NCBI GenBank assembly: GCA_025362915.1
Contig: JANYEU010000190.1
Span: forward strand, 1 to 12,587
Direction of reading: 5' to 3'
Origin: Chitinophagaceae bacterium
GTDB taxonomy: Bacteria; Bacteroidota; Bacteroidia; Chitinophagales; Chitinophagaceae
DNA: 12,587 bases
The position numbers were made by a program, and so were the translations under genes. Positions 1-7,598 of this stretch are shown one piece after another; the stretch's first letter is position 1; the number at the start of each line of letters is the position of its first letter. Under the pieces are notes generated by a model. It ran no database searches. It saw only the letters and a list, made by a program, of their open reading frames with translations, and was not told the DNA's origin.

Positions 1-154
1 AACTGGTTGGCTTAACCAAGGCGACCCTGTTACAAAGACAAAGGCTATAATTGATGGATTGGTACCTGAAACAGGGAGCTATTATAGAATTTCTGCTGGA
101 AACACCTTAGGGCCAGGTTCTTGGAGCGACCCACTTAAAGTGATGTCAATGTAG
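1..154 (+). CDS. 3' end of a fibronectin type III-like protein (partial)
   Basis: This is the last 50 codons of a gene that begins before the window; the frame starts at base 2 and ends at TAG 152-154. The peptide carries a DGLVPETGSYYRISA stretch followed by GPGSWSDPLKVMSM at the very end. Both resemble the last two strands of a fibronectin type III domain, where 'Y.(F/Y)RV.A' is followed by 'G.WSDP'. Short Bacteroidota proteins with a helical N-terminal half and one FN3 domain at the C-terminus end in this way, so this is probably one of them, but that rests on memory of the family. No T9SS tail is visible at the end. A strong terminator lies about 115 bases downstream. Confidence 0.6.
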   Translation, partial: TGWLNQGDPVTKTKAIIDGLVPETGSYYRISAGNTLGPGSWSDPLKVMSM

Positions 155-246
155 ATAGTTACAAGTCAGTCGTTAGTCGAAAGTTGCGGGAAACGGAGGT
201 TGCAAGTTTCGATGAATAAGCTCTAGCACGGAGAGTGCATTAAAAT

Positions 247-264
247 ACGTATTGCGTAATACGT
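247..264. repeat. Small palindrome, ACGTATT / AATACGT
   Basis: Arms at 247-253 and 258-264 are perfect 7-bp inverted repeats around a 4-base centre (GCGT). It sits just before the terminator stem. It may be part of a dispersed intergenic repeat; that is a guess from its look. Confidence 0.5.
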
Positions 265-268
265 TAGA

Positions 269-311
269 AAAGGCTGCAAGGAAGGTAATGACTCTTGCAG
301 CCTTTGTTTTT
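269..311 (+). terminator. Rho-independent terminator for the FN3-like gene
   Basis: A 12-bp perfect stem pairs 269-280 with 294-305 (core AGGCTGCAAG / CTTGCAGCCT). The loop is 13 bases, and a T-run (GTTTTT) follows. It is correctly placed to end the transcript of the gene stopping at 154. Confidence 0.85.
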
Positions 312-464
312 GAAAAGTTAATGAATATTCCATCATTTAATATTTCTCTTAAACTATTTCCATATTCTCGCCGTTATTTCCACGAAAGGAGAAGTCTAAC
401 CGAAACCAGTAAACAATAGCATGGGCCTAAAAGCCTCCCATTTCGCTTCTCCATAATCTTTGCA

Positions 465-826
465 CGTCATTGCGAAGGTCTCATCTGACGTGGTTTAAAT
501 TTCAGAAAGGACTCATCGAAAATCAGCCTGTCAGCCTGAGGCATTAATTAGTGTTCTCAAGTTTGTTGAAAATGACAAATAGTTCACTTCGAAAATCAAC
601 CTCATTGTCTCCCTGAGCCTGTCGAAGGGCAAAGAGGCTAAATTATCGCTATTGATTTTCAAACTTTTATAAAGATGTCATTAGCAGCCTGTCGAAGGCG
701 GGATGATATGTTTAAACTGTTTGCGCTTCGACAGGCTCAGCGTGACAATCATCTTGATTTTAGATGTGATTGGTAACGTCATTCCCATTTTTTTCTGCTG
801 CGCCAGACGAGACATTCGCAATGACG
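465..826. repeat. Nested REP-like inverted repeats
   Basis: The outer pair is 465-481 (CGTCATTGCGAAGGTCT) and 810-826, its reverse complement at 16 of 17 bases. The inner pair is 613-627 (CTGAGCCTGTCGAAG) and 726-740, an exact 15-base reverse complement. A third copy of AGCCTGTCGAAG lies at 686-697 and can pair with 726-737 to form a 12-bp stem with a 28-base loop. These motifs are of the kind found as dispersed REP-like elements in Bacteroidota intergenic DNA. No open reading frame of a REP-associated transposase is present nearby. Confidence 0.65.
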
Positions 827-849
827 GGGAGATTGAAGCGATTTTAAAT

Positions 850-882
850 AAAAAAGGCTGCCACAAATGGGCAGCCTTTTTT
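850..882 (-). terminator. Terminator of the PKD-repeat gene
   Basis: A 13-bp perfect stem pairs 850-862 with 870-882 around a 7-base loop (ACAAATG). The core is GGCTGCC / GGCAGCC flanked by six A and six T, so it could work in both directions. It lies 26 bases past the stop of the minus-strand PKD gene. Confidence 0.9.
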
Positions 883-908
883 ATACCATTCTTTTCGAAT
901 CTAAAAGA

Positions 909-3900
909 TTATTTTGCTTTAAGTAATTTAGCTATTGCAACCACCTTCCCATCTGCATTGGTTACTTCAGTGAGGTAAGTCCCTTTTGCCAAAGAAGATA
1001 TATCTATATGAGTAGTTAAGGTAGTATTAACGACTCCCCCTGAAATGGTTTGTTGTTTTATCATCTTGCCATCCACAGTGTAAATCTTGATAGTCAGATT
1101 TCCAGTCTTGGTACACAAAACCTTCAAGGAAATATCATTATTTGCAGGGTTAGGATAAATGTTAGCCATTGATACGGCAGCAATTGGGGCAGTAGCAGGA
1201 ACTGTTATGTGGTTATTGCCATTGGAATGACTTCCAAAAAGAGCATACTTATATCCTTTAAAGAAATTGTTGGTAGGGTCAAATATGGCGGTATCAGTTG
1301 CTGTCTTACCCTTATCAGAGGTTACAGTCAATATGGCAATAAGGGTATAGCCATTAGGAATAGGATCGGAGGTTAAAACACTTCCTGTAGAACCAATACC
1401 TACTGTAGTATCGCCAATAGAGGAAACTAAATCCCAAGCCCAATCATAACTGACAATACTGCCAGATGATATTGTTGAAGGATTACTGACATTGTCGCCA
1501 GCTAGATTATAAGTAGCTGTACCACCGAAGTTGGCGTAAAAAGCAGTAATGTTAGCAACCGGAGTGGGAGCCACAACAGATACAAGTTTAGTAACAGGTA
1601 CTGACACCACATTTCCATTGGCATTTGTAACAGTCAATGTTATGGTATAGTCACCATCCGCATTATAAGCATAAGTTCCAGTTGGGGTGGTACTTGTTCC
1701 GCCATCACCAAAAGTCCAGTTGTACGTTAATGAACCACCCAAATCATTTACATAAGACGTGGATGCATCATAGGTAACAGACAAATCAGCAATAGACGTT
1801 GTAAATTGGGCAATTGGCGTGATATAAACATTACTCAACGTAACGAACGCAGAATCTTGTAAACCACCATTTGTATTTGTAACGATTACTTTGATGGTAC
1901 GAGTTGCTGCACCAGAAGCATAGGTATGGGTTCCAGATGCAGTTGTGCCAGTGGTAGTGTCTCCAAAGTCGAAACTATACGTTAATGAACCCCCTAAATC
2001 ATGTACAACAGAATGTGTAGCATCAAAACTAAGTACACCATTGGTGGCTGTTGCAGTAAGGTGCGCAAATGGCTTTATATACATACCATTTAAGGTAGTT
2101 GTAGCTGAACTTACCTTGCTTCCATTGTTGTTTGTAACAATAAGTGTTATAGTACGGGAGGCAGCACCTGTTTTGTAGGTATGGGAAGGTTGGGTGCTAT
2201 TTGAAAGAGCAGAACCATCACCAAAGCTCCAAGTGTAAGATAGGCTTTGAGGAGTTTCATTTACACTGCTTGTATTACTTGTTGCAGCAACTGGCTGACC
2301 TAAGTTGTTGTAAGTGGTATCAGCAGTAAAAGTAGCAATAGGTTTAATGTAGAAGGTAAGATTTACATCTCCAGAAGATACTACACAACCAGCATCGGAA
2401 GTTACCAATAGCTTATCATTATAACTTCCCCCTTTGGTGAAATGCGTGGCTAAAGTATTTGCAGCACCATTGGATTCTTGGTAACCACTTCCATCATTTT
2501 CATAAAACCAATCATTGTTTACAATTATTCCGCCTGGATCATGAGAGGTAGAAGTAAATGTAACCAATGGATTGTTTGTAGAATCACCGCTGTAATCAAC
2601 AGTAGTAGTAAAAGATGAAACAGGTTGACTTAAATAAACTATATGGGTTATACTGTCTTTACAACCTTTATCAGAAGTTACTGTCAACTTAACTGGATAA
2701 GTGCCAGCCTGGTTAAATATCATTCTAGGGTTGATGTAGGCTGAATCGCCATCACGGAATGTTTTACCATTAGTGGCAAAATCCCAACTGTAATTCATTA
2801 AGCCTTTATCTATCTTACTATTACTGATATAAGAAAAATCCATACCCGGCATAAAGCAACGGTGTAGGTTGGTTACATCAGTAAGGTCAGTATTCAAATA
2901 CAATATATAAACCGGCGTTGGTATTGGATATAAGCTGATTGATTGTATTGTTGTAGCATTAAGGCCAGCTGAATCCACTTCAAGTTTTACGGTATAATCA
3001 CCACTCGTGGCATAATGGTGATTTGGAGAAATGCTATTATCTGTTGTGCCATCACCAAAATCCCAAGCGTAGGTAACTCCTGCACCTGCACTTGATGTAT
3101 TATTGAAAGTATAGCTGTTGGCATTATCATAGCAAATGCCCGATGCAGTACCAGTTACATTGAATGAAGCAGTAAGGGATGCAATAACTACAGGTGAATA
3201 GGTTACAGATTGAGAAAGGCTATCAACACAACCATTATCGCTCGTTTCTATCAGTTTTACTGTATAAGTACCGGCAGTAACTGTTTCATAAAAATTAACT
3301 GATGATGAAGCATTGCCACTAGTGGATGACCAACTATTATTGGCAATATACCCACTTGCTATAGAAGAGGTATTGGTGTATGTATAGTTGGCATTGTTAC
3401 TATTGATGGTGAATGATACAGTAGGTTTAGGATATACTGTAACAGTTCCAGTAGCGGCAGAAGTACCAACCGAAGAAGTAACAGTCAAGGTAACCGTATG
3501 AATTCCCGCAGTACTGAATGAATGCGTTGGTGAACTTGAATTGTCTGTAACCCCATCGCTAAAATCCCAATTATAGGTAACGCCTGTGCCATTTGTTACA
3601 GAGGTATTTGTAAAATGATAATTATTGTTAGTGATACACATTGGTGCATCAACTGTGAAAGATGCAGCATTTGGGTTATCTACTATTGTTATTGATTGAT
3701 GCGTAGTATCAGTACAGCCACCTGTTGATAATGCTACCAGTTGTACACTTAATGTTTGAGGTGCAGCATAGGTATGGGTTATGGTGGTATTTGTGGTGGA
3801 CGCTGTAGCAGCATCGCCAAAATCCCATGCAAAACCAGTAATAGAACCAGTTGAAGTAGAAGTGAAGTTTGCAGTTTTACCATTAAATGTGTAAGTAAAG

Positions 3901-4742
3901 CCAGCGATAGGATTACTCAAAACAGCAATAGTATTTACAGAAGTACCAACATTGCTTCCGTTTGATACGGTAAGTACAACATTATAATTGCCAGAAGCTG
4001 TATAAGTATGACTTGCACTAAAAGTGTTTGCACTTGTACCATCGCCAAAATTCCATGAGTACGATAGGCTGGCATCAAACGTTCCAGCATTGGTGAAGTT
4101 GAAACTGTTAGCCAATAAACATTGTGATGCGTTATCTATCGTGAAAGCCGAAGCTATTGTATTGCCCGTAAGTATGATGTTTACAGATTGTGAAGTACTG
4201 TCTATACAACCGTGATCTGAAGTTACAATCAATTTTACATTATAATTACCTGTAGCACTATAAGTCTTGGTGGGGTTACTGATTACATCGCCAGAACCAT
4301 CTCCAAAACTCCATACATAACCTGAAATAATACCAGAACCAACAGTAGATGTGCTTAAGAATGTGTATGAATTTCCGTTTACGGTGCCTGCTAAAGAATT
4401 AAAGGACGCAACTGGTGAAGGATAAACATTTATTGCTTGATCTAAAGAATAAGTTACGCCCGCATCCACCGCATCTACGTGTATCTTATAGGTACCTGCA
4501 GCAGCATAACCATGTGTAGGGGTAGCAGATGTACTAGTGCTGTTGTCTCCAAAATCCCAAGCGTAAGTTGCAGTATTACTTAGGGTGTTTACTGAAAAGC
4601 TAAAGGAATTATTATAAAAACAACTTCCAGTTTGTGCGCCAGTACTTGGGACACTCCCATTAACAACTATGCTTTGCGCATTTACAAAGGTTGATGAAAC
4701 GAGTAAAGTGAAAAAAGCTAAGAGTAAATTTCTAAATCTCAT
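909..4742 (-). CDS. Secreted multi-PKD-domain protein with T9SS sorting domain
   Basis: This 1277-residue protein has a signal peptide at residues 1-22 (hydrophobic LLLAFFTLLVSS, likely cut after VNA). About 13 PKD-like units of 75-100 residues run from about 24 to 1160, recognised by repeated W-D/S-F-G-D-G near the middle and an 'AG.Y.V.L.V' strand near the end of each. Units 6, 8, 9 and 13 have degenerate FGDG motifs. Residues 1193-1277 (IYPNPANN, then KIYTVDGKMI, then DISSLAKGTYL) match the type A T9SS C-terminal sorting domain. That domain directs export across the outer membrane and usually surface anchoring by the PorU sortase step. PKD arrays are extracellular beta-sandwich spacers that often mediate adhesion or glycan contact. 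No catalytic domain is visible, so an adhesin or surface-layer role is inferred. Eleven cysteines are placed in a regular pattern. The gene appears to be transcribed alone. Confidence 0.9.
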   Translation of the reverse strand: MRFRNLLLAFFTLLVSSTFVNAQSIVVNGSVPSTGAQTGSCFYNNSFSFSVNTLSNTATYAWDFGDNSTSTSATPTHGYAAAGTYKIHVDAVDAGVTYSLDQAINVYPSPVASFNSLAGTVNGNSYTFLSTSTVGSGIISGYVWSFGDGSGDVISNPTKTYSATGNYNVKLIVTSDHGCIDSTSQSVNIILTGNTIASAFTIDNASQCLLANSFNFTNAGTFDASLSYSWNFGDGTSANTFSASHTYTASGNYNVVLTVSNGSNVGTSVNTIAVLSNPIAGFTYTFNGKTANFTSTSTGSITGFAWDFGDAATASTTNTTITHTYAAPQTLSVQLVALSTGGCTDTTHQSITIVDNPNAASFTVDAPMCITNNNYHFTNTSVTNGTGVTYNWDFSDGVTDNSSSPTHSFSTAGIHTVTLTVTSSVGTSAATGTVTVYPKPTVSFTINSNNANYTYTNTSSIASGYIANNSWSSTSGNASSSVNFYETVTAGTYTVKLIETSDNGCVDSLSQSVTYSPVVIASLTASFNVTGTASGICYDNANSYTFNNTSSAGAGVTYAWDFGDGTTDNSISPNHHYATSGDYTVKLEVDSAGLNATTIQSISLYPIPTPVYILYLNTDLTDVTNLHRCFMPGMDFSYISNSKIDKGLMNYSWDFATNGKTFRDGDSAYINPRMIFNQAGTYPVKLTVTSDKGCKDSITHIVYLSQPVSSFTTTVDYSGDSTNNPLVTFTSTSHDPGGIIVNNDWFYENDGSGYQESNGAANTLATHFTKGGSYNDKLLVTSDAGCVVSSGDVNLTFYIKPIATFTADTTYNNLGQPVAATSNTSSVNETPQSLSYTWSFGDGSALSNSTQPSHTYKTGAASRTITLIVTNNNGSKVSSATTTLNGMYIKPFAHLTATATNGVLSFDATHSVVHDLGGSLTYSFDFGDTTTGTTASGTHTYASGAATRTIKVIVTNTNGGLQDSAFVTLSNVYITPIAQFTTSIADLSVTYDASTSYVNDLGGSLTYNWTFGDGGTSTTPTGTYAYNADGDYTITLTVTNANGNVVSVPVTKLVSVVAPTPVANITAFYANFGGTATYNLAGDNVSNPSTISSGSIVSYDWAWDLVSSIGDTTVGIGSTGSVLTSDPIPNGYTLIAILTVTSDKGKTATDTAIFDPTNNFFKGYKYALFGSHSNGNNHITVPATAPIAAVSMANIYPNPANNDISLKVLCTKTGNLTIKIYTVDGKMIKQQTISGGVVNTTLTTHIDISSLAKGTYLTEVTNADGKVVAIAKLLKAK

Positions 4743-4833
4743 ATGACGTCTTTTAATTTGGGTTGTTTTAAACAGTTTTGTGTTATTATTTCAATCACAT
4801 TACTACAATAAAATAAAAACTGTGTTAAAAAAA

Positions 4834-4841
4834 CAAATATA
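4834..4841 (-). promoter_or_regulatory. Possible -7 box for the PKD gene
   Basis: Read on the minus strand this is TATATTTG, a match to the Bacteroidota -7 consensus TAnnTTTG. It would give a leader of about 85 bases before the ATG at 4742. I find no good -33 TTTG at the usual distance, so the call is weak. Confidence 0.35.
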
Positions 4842-5040
4842 CTGTCAAATTACTATAACATTTTGTAAGAAAATATGCACATGCTGAAATTAGGATAATT
4901 CATACCCCTTAAACAAGGGGCTTATATTAAATTTAGGTTCAATTTGTTAAAAGCATGTATGCATATGTTTATTTATTTAACATTTAATTAACTATCGCAA
5001 GGCAATAATATTTCTTTTATCCAAGGGCTTATAGTCATAT

Positions 5041-5074
5041 AAATAAAAAATTCCAGACGATAGCGTCTGGAATT
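5041..5074 (-). terminator. Terminator of rny
   Basis: An 11-bp perfect stem pairs 5049-5059 with 5064-5074 (core ATTCCAGACG) around the 4-base loop ATAG. On the minus strand it is followed by TTTTTTATTT. It starts 27 bases after the rny stop codon. Confidence 0.9.
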
Positions 5075-5100
5075 ACTAAAAAAGTATGTACTTTAAATGT

Positions 5101-6750
5101 TTACCTGGCAATGTTTACTGCCCTCTTTTCTCTGATAACAGTTACCTTAATTTGACCAGGATATGTCATTTCAGTTTGAATCTGTTGTGCAATCTCAAAA
5201 CTTAGTTTATCACTATCGCTATCGGTTACCTTGTCTGCTTCTACTATCACACGCAACTCTCGCCCAGCTTGAATGGCATAAGCTTTTTCTACACCCTTAT
5301 ATCCTTGTGCCAATGTTTCCAAGTCTTTAATACGCTGGATGTATTGTTGCATTATTTCTCTTCTTGCACCCGGTCTTGCACCACTGATGGCATCACAGGC
5401 CTGTACGATTGGAGAGATGACAAACAACATTTCCATTTCATCGTGGTGCGCACCTATTGCATTAACGATAGAAGGATGCTCACCATACTTTTCAGCAAGT
5501 TTGGCACCCAATAAGGCGTGGCTTAATTCTGTTTCTTCATCAGGCACCTTACCTATATCATGCAATAAACCAGCACGTTTGGCAAGCTTAGGATTCAATC
5601 CTAGTTCGGCAGCCATTATACCACAAAGGTTGGCAGTTTCGCGGCTATGCATCAATAGGTTTTGACCATAAGAAGAACGGAAACGCATACGGCCTATCAT
5701 TCTTACCAGTTCCTTATGCAGACCATGAATGCCTAGTTCTATTACAGTACGTTCGCCTATTTCCAATACCTGTTCTTCCAGTTGCTTACGGGTTTTTTCC
5801 ACCACTTCTTCAATACGTGCGGGGTGTATACGTCCATCAGCTATCAATCTCTGCAAACTCAAACGAGCAATCTCCCTGCGCAATGGATCGAAAGAAGAAA
5901 GTACAATTGCTTCTGGCGTATCATCAACAATCAAATCAACCCCGGTTGCAGCTTCCAATGCGCGGATGTTTCTACCTTCCCTACCAATTATCTGTCCTTT
6001 TATTTCATCTGTTTCCAGATTAAATACAGATACTGTGTTTTCAATGGTTTGCTCGGCAGCAGTACGCTGGATGGTTTGAATTACAATCTTACGGGCTTCT
6101 TTATTAGCCTTTAGTTTGGCATCTTCTATTATTTCCTGTTGCAACACCAATCCTTGTGTGTGTGCCGCGGCTTTCATAGCTTCTACCAATTGCGCTTTTG
6201 CTTGTTCTGCAGTCAGTCCAGCAACTGCTTCCAGCCTTTGTTGATGTTCTTGTTCGTGCTTTTCAAACTGCACTTTCTGAAGGTTCACCTGTTCAATCTG
6301 CTTGTTCAGATTCTCTTTGATAGCATTGTTTTCAGCGGCCTGTTTGGCTAGGTTTTCCTTAATGGAGTCTTGTTCTTTAATCTGTTTGTCCAGACTACTT
6401 TCTTTCTGAGTTATTGAAGTCTCTTTCTGAATGATTGAAGCCTCTTTTTGTTGGATGGATAGCTCCTTTTGTTTCGCCCTTGCTTCCGATTCTACAATCT
6501 TTTTGTTACGCTCTAAAATCTCGCTGTCAAATTGTTCCTTTAGCTGTACAAACTTTTCTTTTGCCTCTACCTGTTTCTCTTTTTTAATTGTTTCGGCTCT
6601 TAGTTCAGCCTCTTTGATGATTACCTGTGCCTTTGCATCTGCATCTTCTACTTCTTGTTTTGTGTTTTTGGCGAAAAACATCTTCCCCGCCACAACCCCT
6701 ACAACCAGTGCTATTACACCGATTATGATAAGCATTACTGTGTTATCCAT
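5101..6750 (-). CDS. rny: Ribonuclease Y
   Basis: RNase Y is a membrane-anchored endoribonuclease that starts mRNA decay. From the ATG at 6750 the protein has 549 residues, near the usual 510-550. An N-terminal membrane segment (about 5-22, MLIIIGVIALVVGVVAG) is followed by a long charged coiled coil (about 30-200), a KH domain with the IIGREGRNIRALE loop (about 254-266) and an HD domain. Visible HD-domain metal ligands are H368 (LLMHS), H397-D398 (LLHDIGK) and D453 (ACDAISGARPGARR). The ending VTVIREKRAVNIAR is typical. The frame stays open upstream to a TTG at 6804, adding 18 residues. I chose the ATG because the membrane helix then starts the protein, as in known family members. Three seven-residue SIxQKE repeats lie in the coiled coil. 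The gene has its own terminator and no partner gene in the same direction. Confidence 0.95.
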   Translation of the reverse strand: MDNTVMLIIIGVIALVVGVVAGKMFFAKNTKQEVEDADAKAQVIIKEAELRAETIKKEKQVEAKEKFVQLKEQFDSEILERNKKIVESEARAKQKELSIQQKEASIIQKETSITQKESSLDKQIKEQDSIKENLAKQAAENNAIKENLNKQIEQVNLQKVQFEKHEQEHQQRLEAVAGLTAEQAKAQLVEAMKAAAHTQGLVLQQEIIEDAKLKANKEARKIVIQTIQRTAAEQTIENTVSVFNLETDEIKGQIIGREGRNIRALEAATGVDLIVDDTPEAIVLSSFDPLRREIARLSLQRLIADGRIHPARIEEVVEKTRKQLEEQVLEIGERTVIELGIHGLHKELVRMIGRMRFRSSYGQNLLMHSRETANLCGIMAAELGLNPKLAKRAGLLHDIGKVPDEETELSHALLGAKLAEKYGEHPSIVNAIGAHHDEMEMLFVISPIVQACDAISGARPGARREIMQQYIQRIKDLETLAQGYKGVEKAYAIQAGRELRVIVEADKVTDSDSDKLSFEIAQQIQTEMTYPGQIKVTVIREKRAVNIAR

Positions 6751-6804
6751 GCTGTTAGTGAAATTTTTAAATGGTTCAAAATCATATTTCTTCAATTCCT
6801 CCAA

Positions 6805-6823
6805 CCGATTTGCTACAAATCGG
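6805..6823 (-). promoter_or_regulatory. Hairpin in the rny leader
   Basis: Perfect 8-bp arms CCGATTTG (6805-6812) and CAAATCGG (6816-6823) flank a 3-base loop. The hairpin lies 55 bases upstream of the rny ATG and about 10 bases inside a candidate -7 box, so it would sit close to the 5' end of the transcript. It could be a protective 5' stem, an autoregulatory site or an operator; the sequence does not decide. Confidence 0.55.
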
Positions 6824-6833
6824 CTGTAATCCG

Positions 6834-6841
6834 CAAATGTA
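6834..6841 (-). promoter_or_regulatory. Candidate -7 box for rny
   Basis: Read on the minus strand this is TACATTTG, an exact fit to TAnnTTTG. A TTTG lies 15 bases upstream of it, closer than the usual spacing for a -33 box. The leader would be about 80 bases and begin near the hairpin at 6805-6823. Confidence 0.4.
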
Positions 6842-6991
6842 ATTGAATACCCTTCTCAAAATGTAGTGTTTATAAAGTAGGGGAATAAAATGTATATAAG
6901 ATTTCTATATTAACACTTTTAAAATTGTCTGGAAGTTTTAGTTTACCTATGCTCTTATCATTAGTAGCAACGTTAACTAATCATTTTCCGT

Positions 6992-6999
6992 TACTTTTG
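6992..6999 (+). promoter_or_regulatory. Candidate -7 box for the DUF433-DUF5615-pgk cluster
   Basis: TACTTTTG fits the TAnnTTTG consensus exactly and lies 16 bases before the ATG at 7016, so the leader would be only about 10 bases. No clear TTTG is present at the -33 distance. This is the only good promoter I see ahead of pgk. Confidence 0.45.
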
Positions 7000-7015
7000 G
7001 GCATAAATTTTATTT

Positions 7016-7246
7016 ATGCAACAAAGAATAAATAGTAATCCTGAAATATTCAATGGTAAACCCATTGTCAGGGGTATGCGTTTTAAGGTTGCAGACGTTT
7101 TGGGTTATCTGGCAAGTGGTATGACATGGGAGGAACTTTTAACTGACTTTCCCTATCTTGAGAAAGAAGATATTACCGCCTGCCTGCTTTTTGCAGCTAA
7201 TAAAATTGATTATCCCATCCTACATATAGAAATGGATGCAGCCTGA
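7016..7246 (+). CDS. DUF433 family antitoxin
   Basis: This 76-residue protein shows the DUF433 pattern along its whole length. NPEIFNGKPIVRGMRFKVADVL is the 'hP.I..GKP.hRG.RhhV..hL' opening, followed by LASGMTWEELLTDFPYLEKEDITACLLFAA. DUF433 proteins are small winged-helix-like proteins that act as antitoxins (VapB45 type) beside PIN-like DUF5615 toxins and usually repress their own operon. The next reading frame downstream is exactly such a partner. An ATG at 7236-7238, overlapping the end of this gene in the toxin frame, is the start expected for translational coupling. The ATG at 7016 is well placed behind a -7-like box. Function is inferred from family and context. Confidence 0.88.
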   Translation: MQQRINSNPEIFNGKPIVRGMRFKVADVLGYLASGMTWEELLTDFPYLEKEDITACLLFAANKIDYPILHIEMDAA

Positions 7247-7256
7247 ACCCCTTTAA

Positions 7257-7595
7257 TTTTGGATAGATTTAAATTTACCTCCTGCCTTGGCTAGTTGGAT
7301 TAAGGAAGAATTTGAAGTTGAAGCGAAATCTTTTTTAGAATTAGGTTTTGTAACCACTACCGACATACAAGTGTATAAATTGGCTAAAGATCATCATAAT
7401 GTGATTGTCATTACAACAAAGGATGTAGATTTTCTTAATTATTCTTCCGCAATTGGTGCTCCTCCAAAAGTTCTTTATATCAACACAGGAAATATTTCCA
7501 ATAAGAAATTAAAAGAGTTATTCAGCAAGAGTCTAAACGAAGTCATTAATATTTTTACAAAAACAAATCAACATTTAATCGAAATAAATATTTGA
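7257..7595 (+). CDS. DUF5615 PIN-like toxin with missing or non-standard start
   Basis: The frame encodes a DUF5615 (PIN-like) protein, the usual toxin partner of DUF433; family members are thought to be Mg-dependent RNases. Homology begins immediately after an in-frame TAA at 7254-7256, with FWIDLNLPPALASWI, which carries the conserved first acidic residue (Asp at 7266-7268). It continues through ELGFVTTTDIQVYKLA and TTKDVDF (second acidic cluster) to PPKVLYINTGNIS. No ATG, GTG or TTG lies between the stop and this motif. The only standard start is TTG 7287, which would remove the Asp. The natural start would be ATG 7236, overlapping the antitoxin stop, but it reaches TAA after six codons. 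So the toxin is either a nonsense mutant, begins at a rare codon such as ATA 7263, or needs stop read-through. It ends three bases before pgk. Confidence 0.8.
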   Translation, partial: FWIDLNLPPALASWIKEEFEVEAKSFLELGFVTTTDIQVYKLAKDHHNVIVITTKDVDFLNYSSAIGAPPKVLYINTGNISNKKLKELFSKSLNEVINIFTKTNQHLIEINI

Positions 7596-7598
7596 ATT

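Larger units (their letters stand above)
155..908. other. Non-coding spacer rich in REP-like repeats
   Basis: This 754-base stretch between the FN3-like gene and the PKD gene holds no convincing gene. It contains a small palindrome at 247-264, a terminator at 269-311, REP-like inverted repeats between 465 and 826, and the PKD gene terminator at 850-882. Bases 312-464 show nothing I can name. Short open frames here, such as 703-978 and the reverse 681-866, run through the palindromes and resemble no protein. Confidence 0.7.
4743..5100. other. AT-rich spacer between rny and the PKD gene
   Basis: This 358-base stretch holds the rny terminator (5041-5074) and the presumed PKD gene promoter (near 4834-4841). 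A small hairpin with arms CCCCTT 4905-4910 and AAGGGG 4915-4920 has no T-run. I see no gene in it. Confidence 0.6.

Noticed and set aside
703..978. Open frames in the REP-rich spacer (also 681-866 on the minus strand)
   Set aside because: They run through inverted repeats and a terminator, have no family resemblance, and the longer one overlaps the end of the PKD gene antisense.
4905..4920. Hairpin CCCCTT / AAGGGG as a terminator
   Set aside because: The stem is 6 bp and no T-run follows on either strand; rny already has a strong terminator.
6751..6804. Longer rny form starting at TTG 6804
   Set aside because: The extra 18 residues are hydrophilic and precede the membrane helix, unlike known RNase Y. 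ATG 6750 fits better.
5269..6846. Several plus-strand open frames opposite rny
   Set aside because: They are antisense shadows of the rny coding sequence, rich in Ser and Cys as expected from reverse reading.
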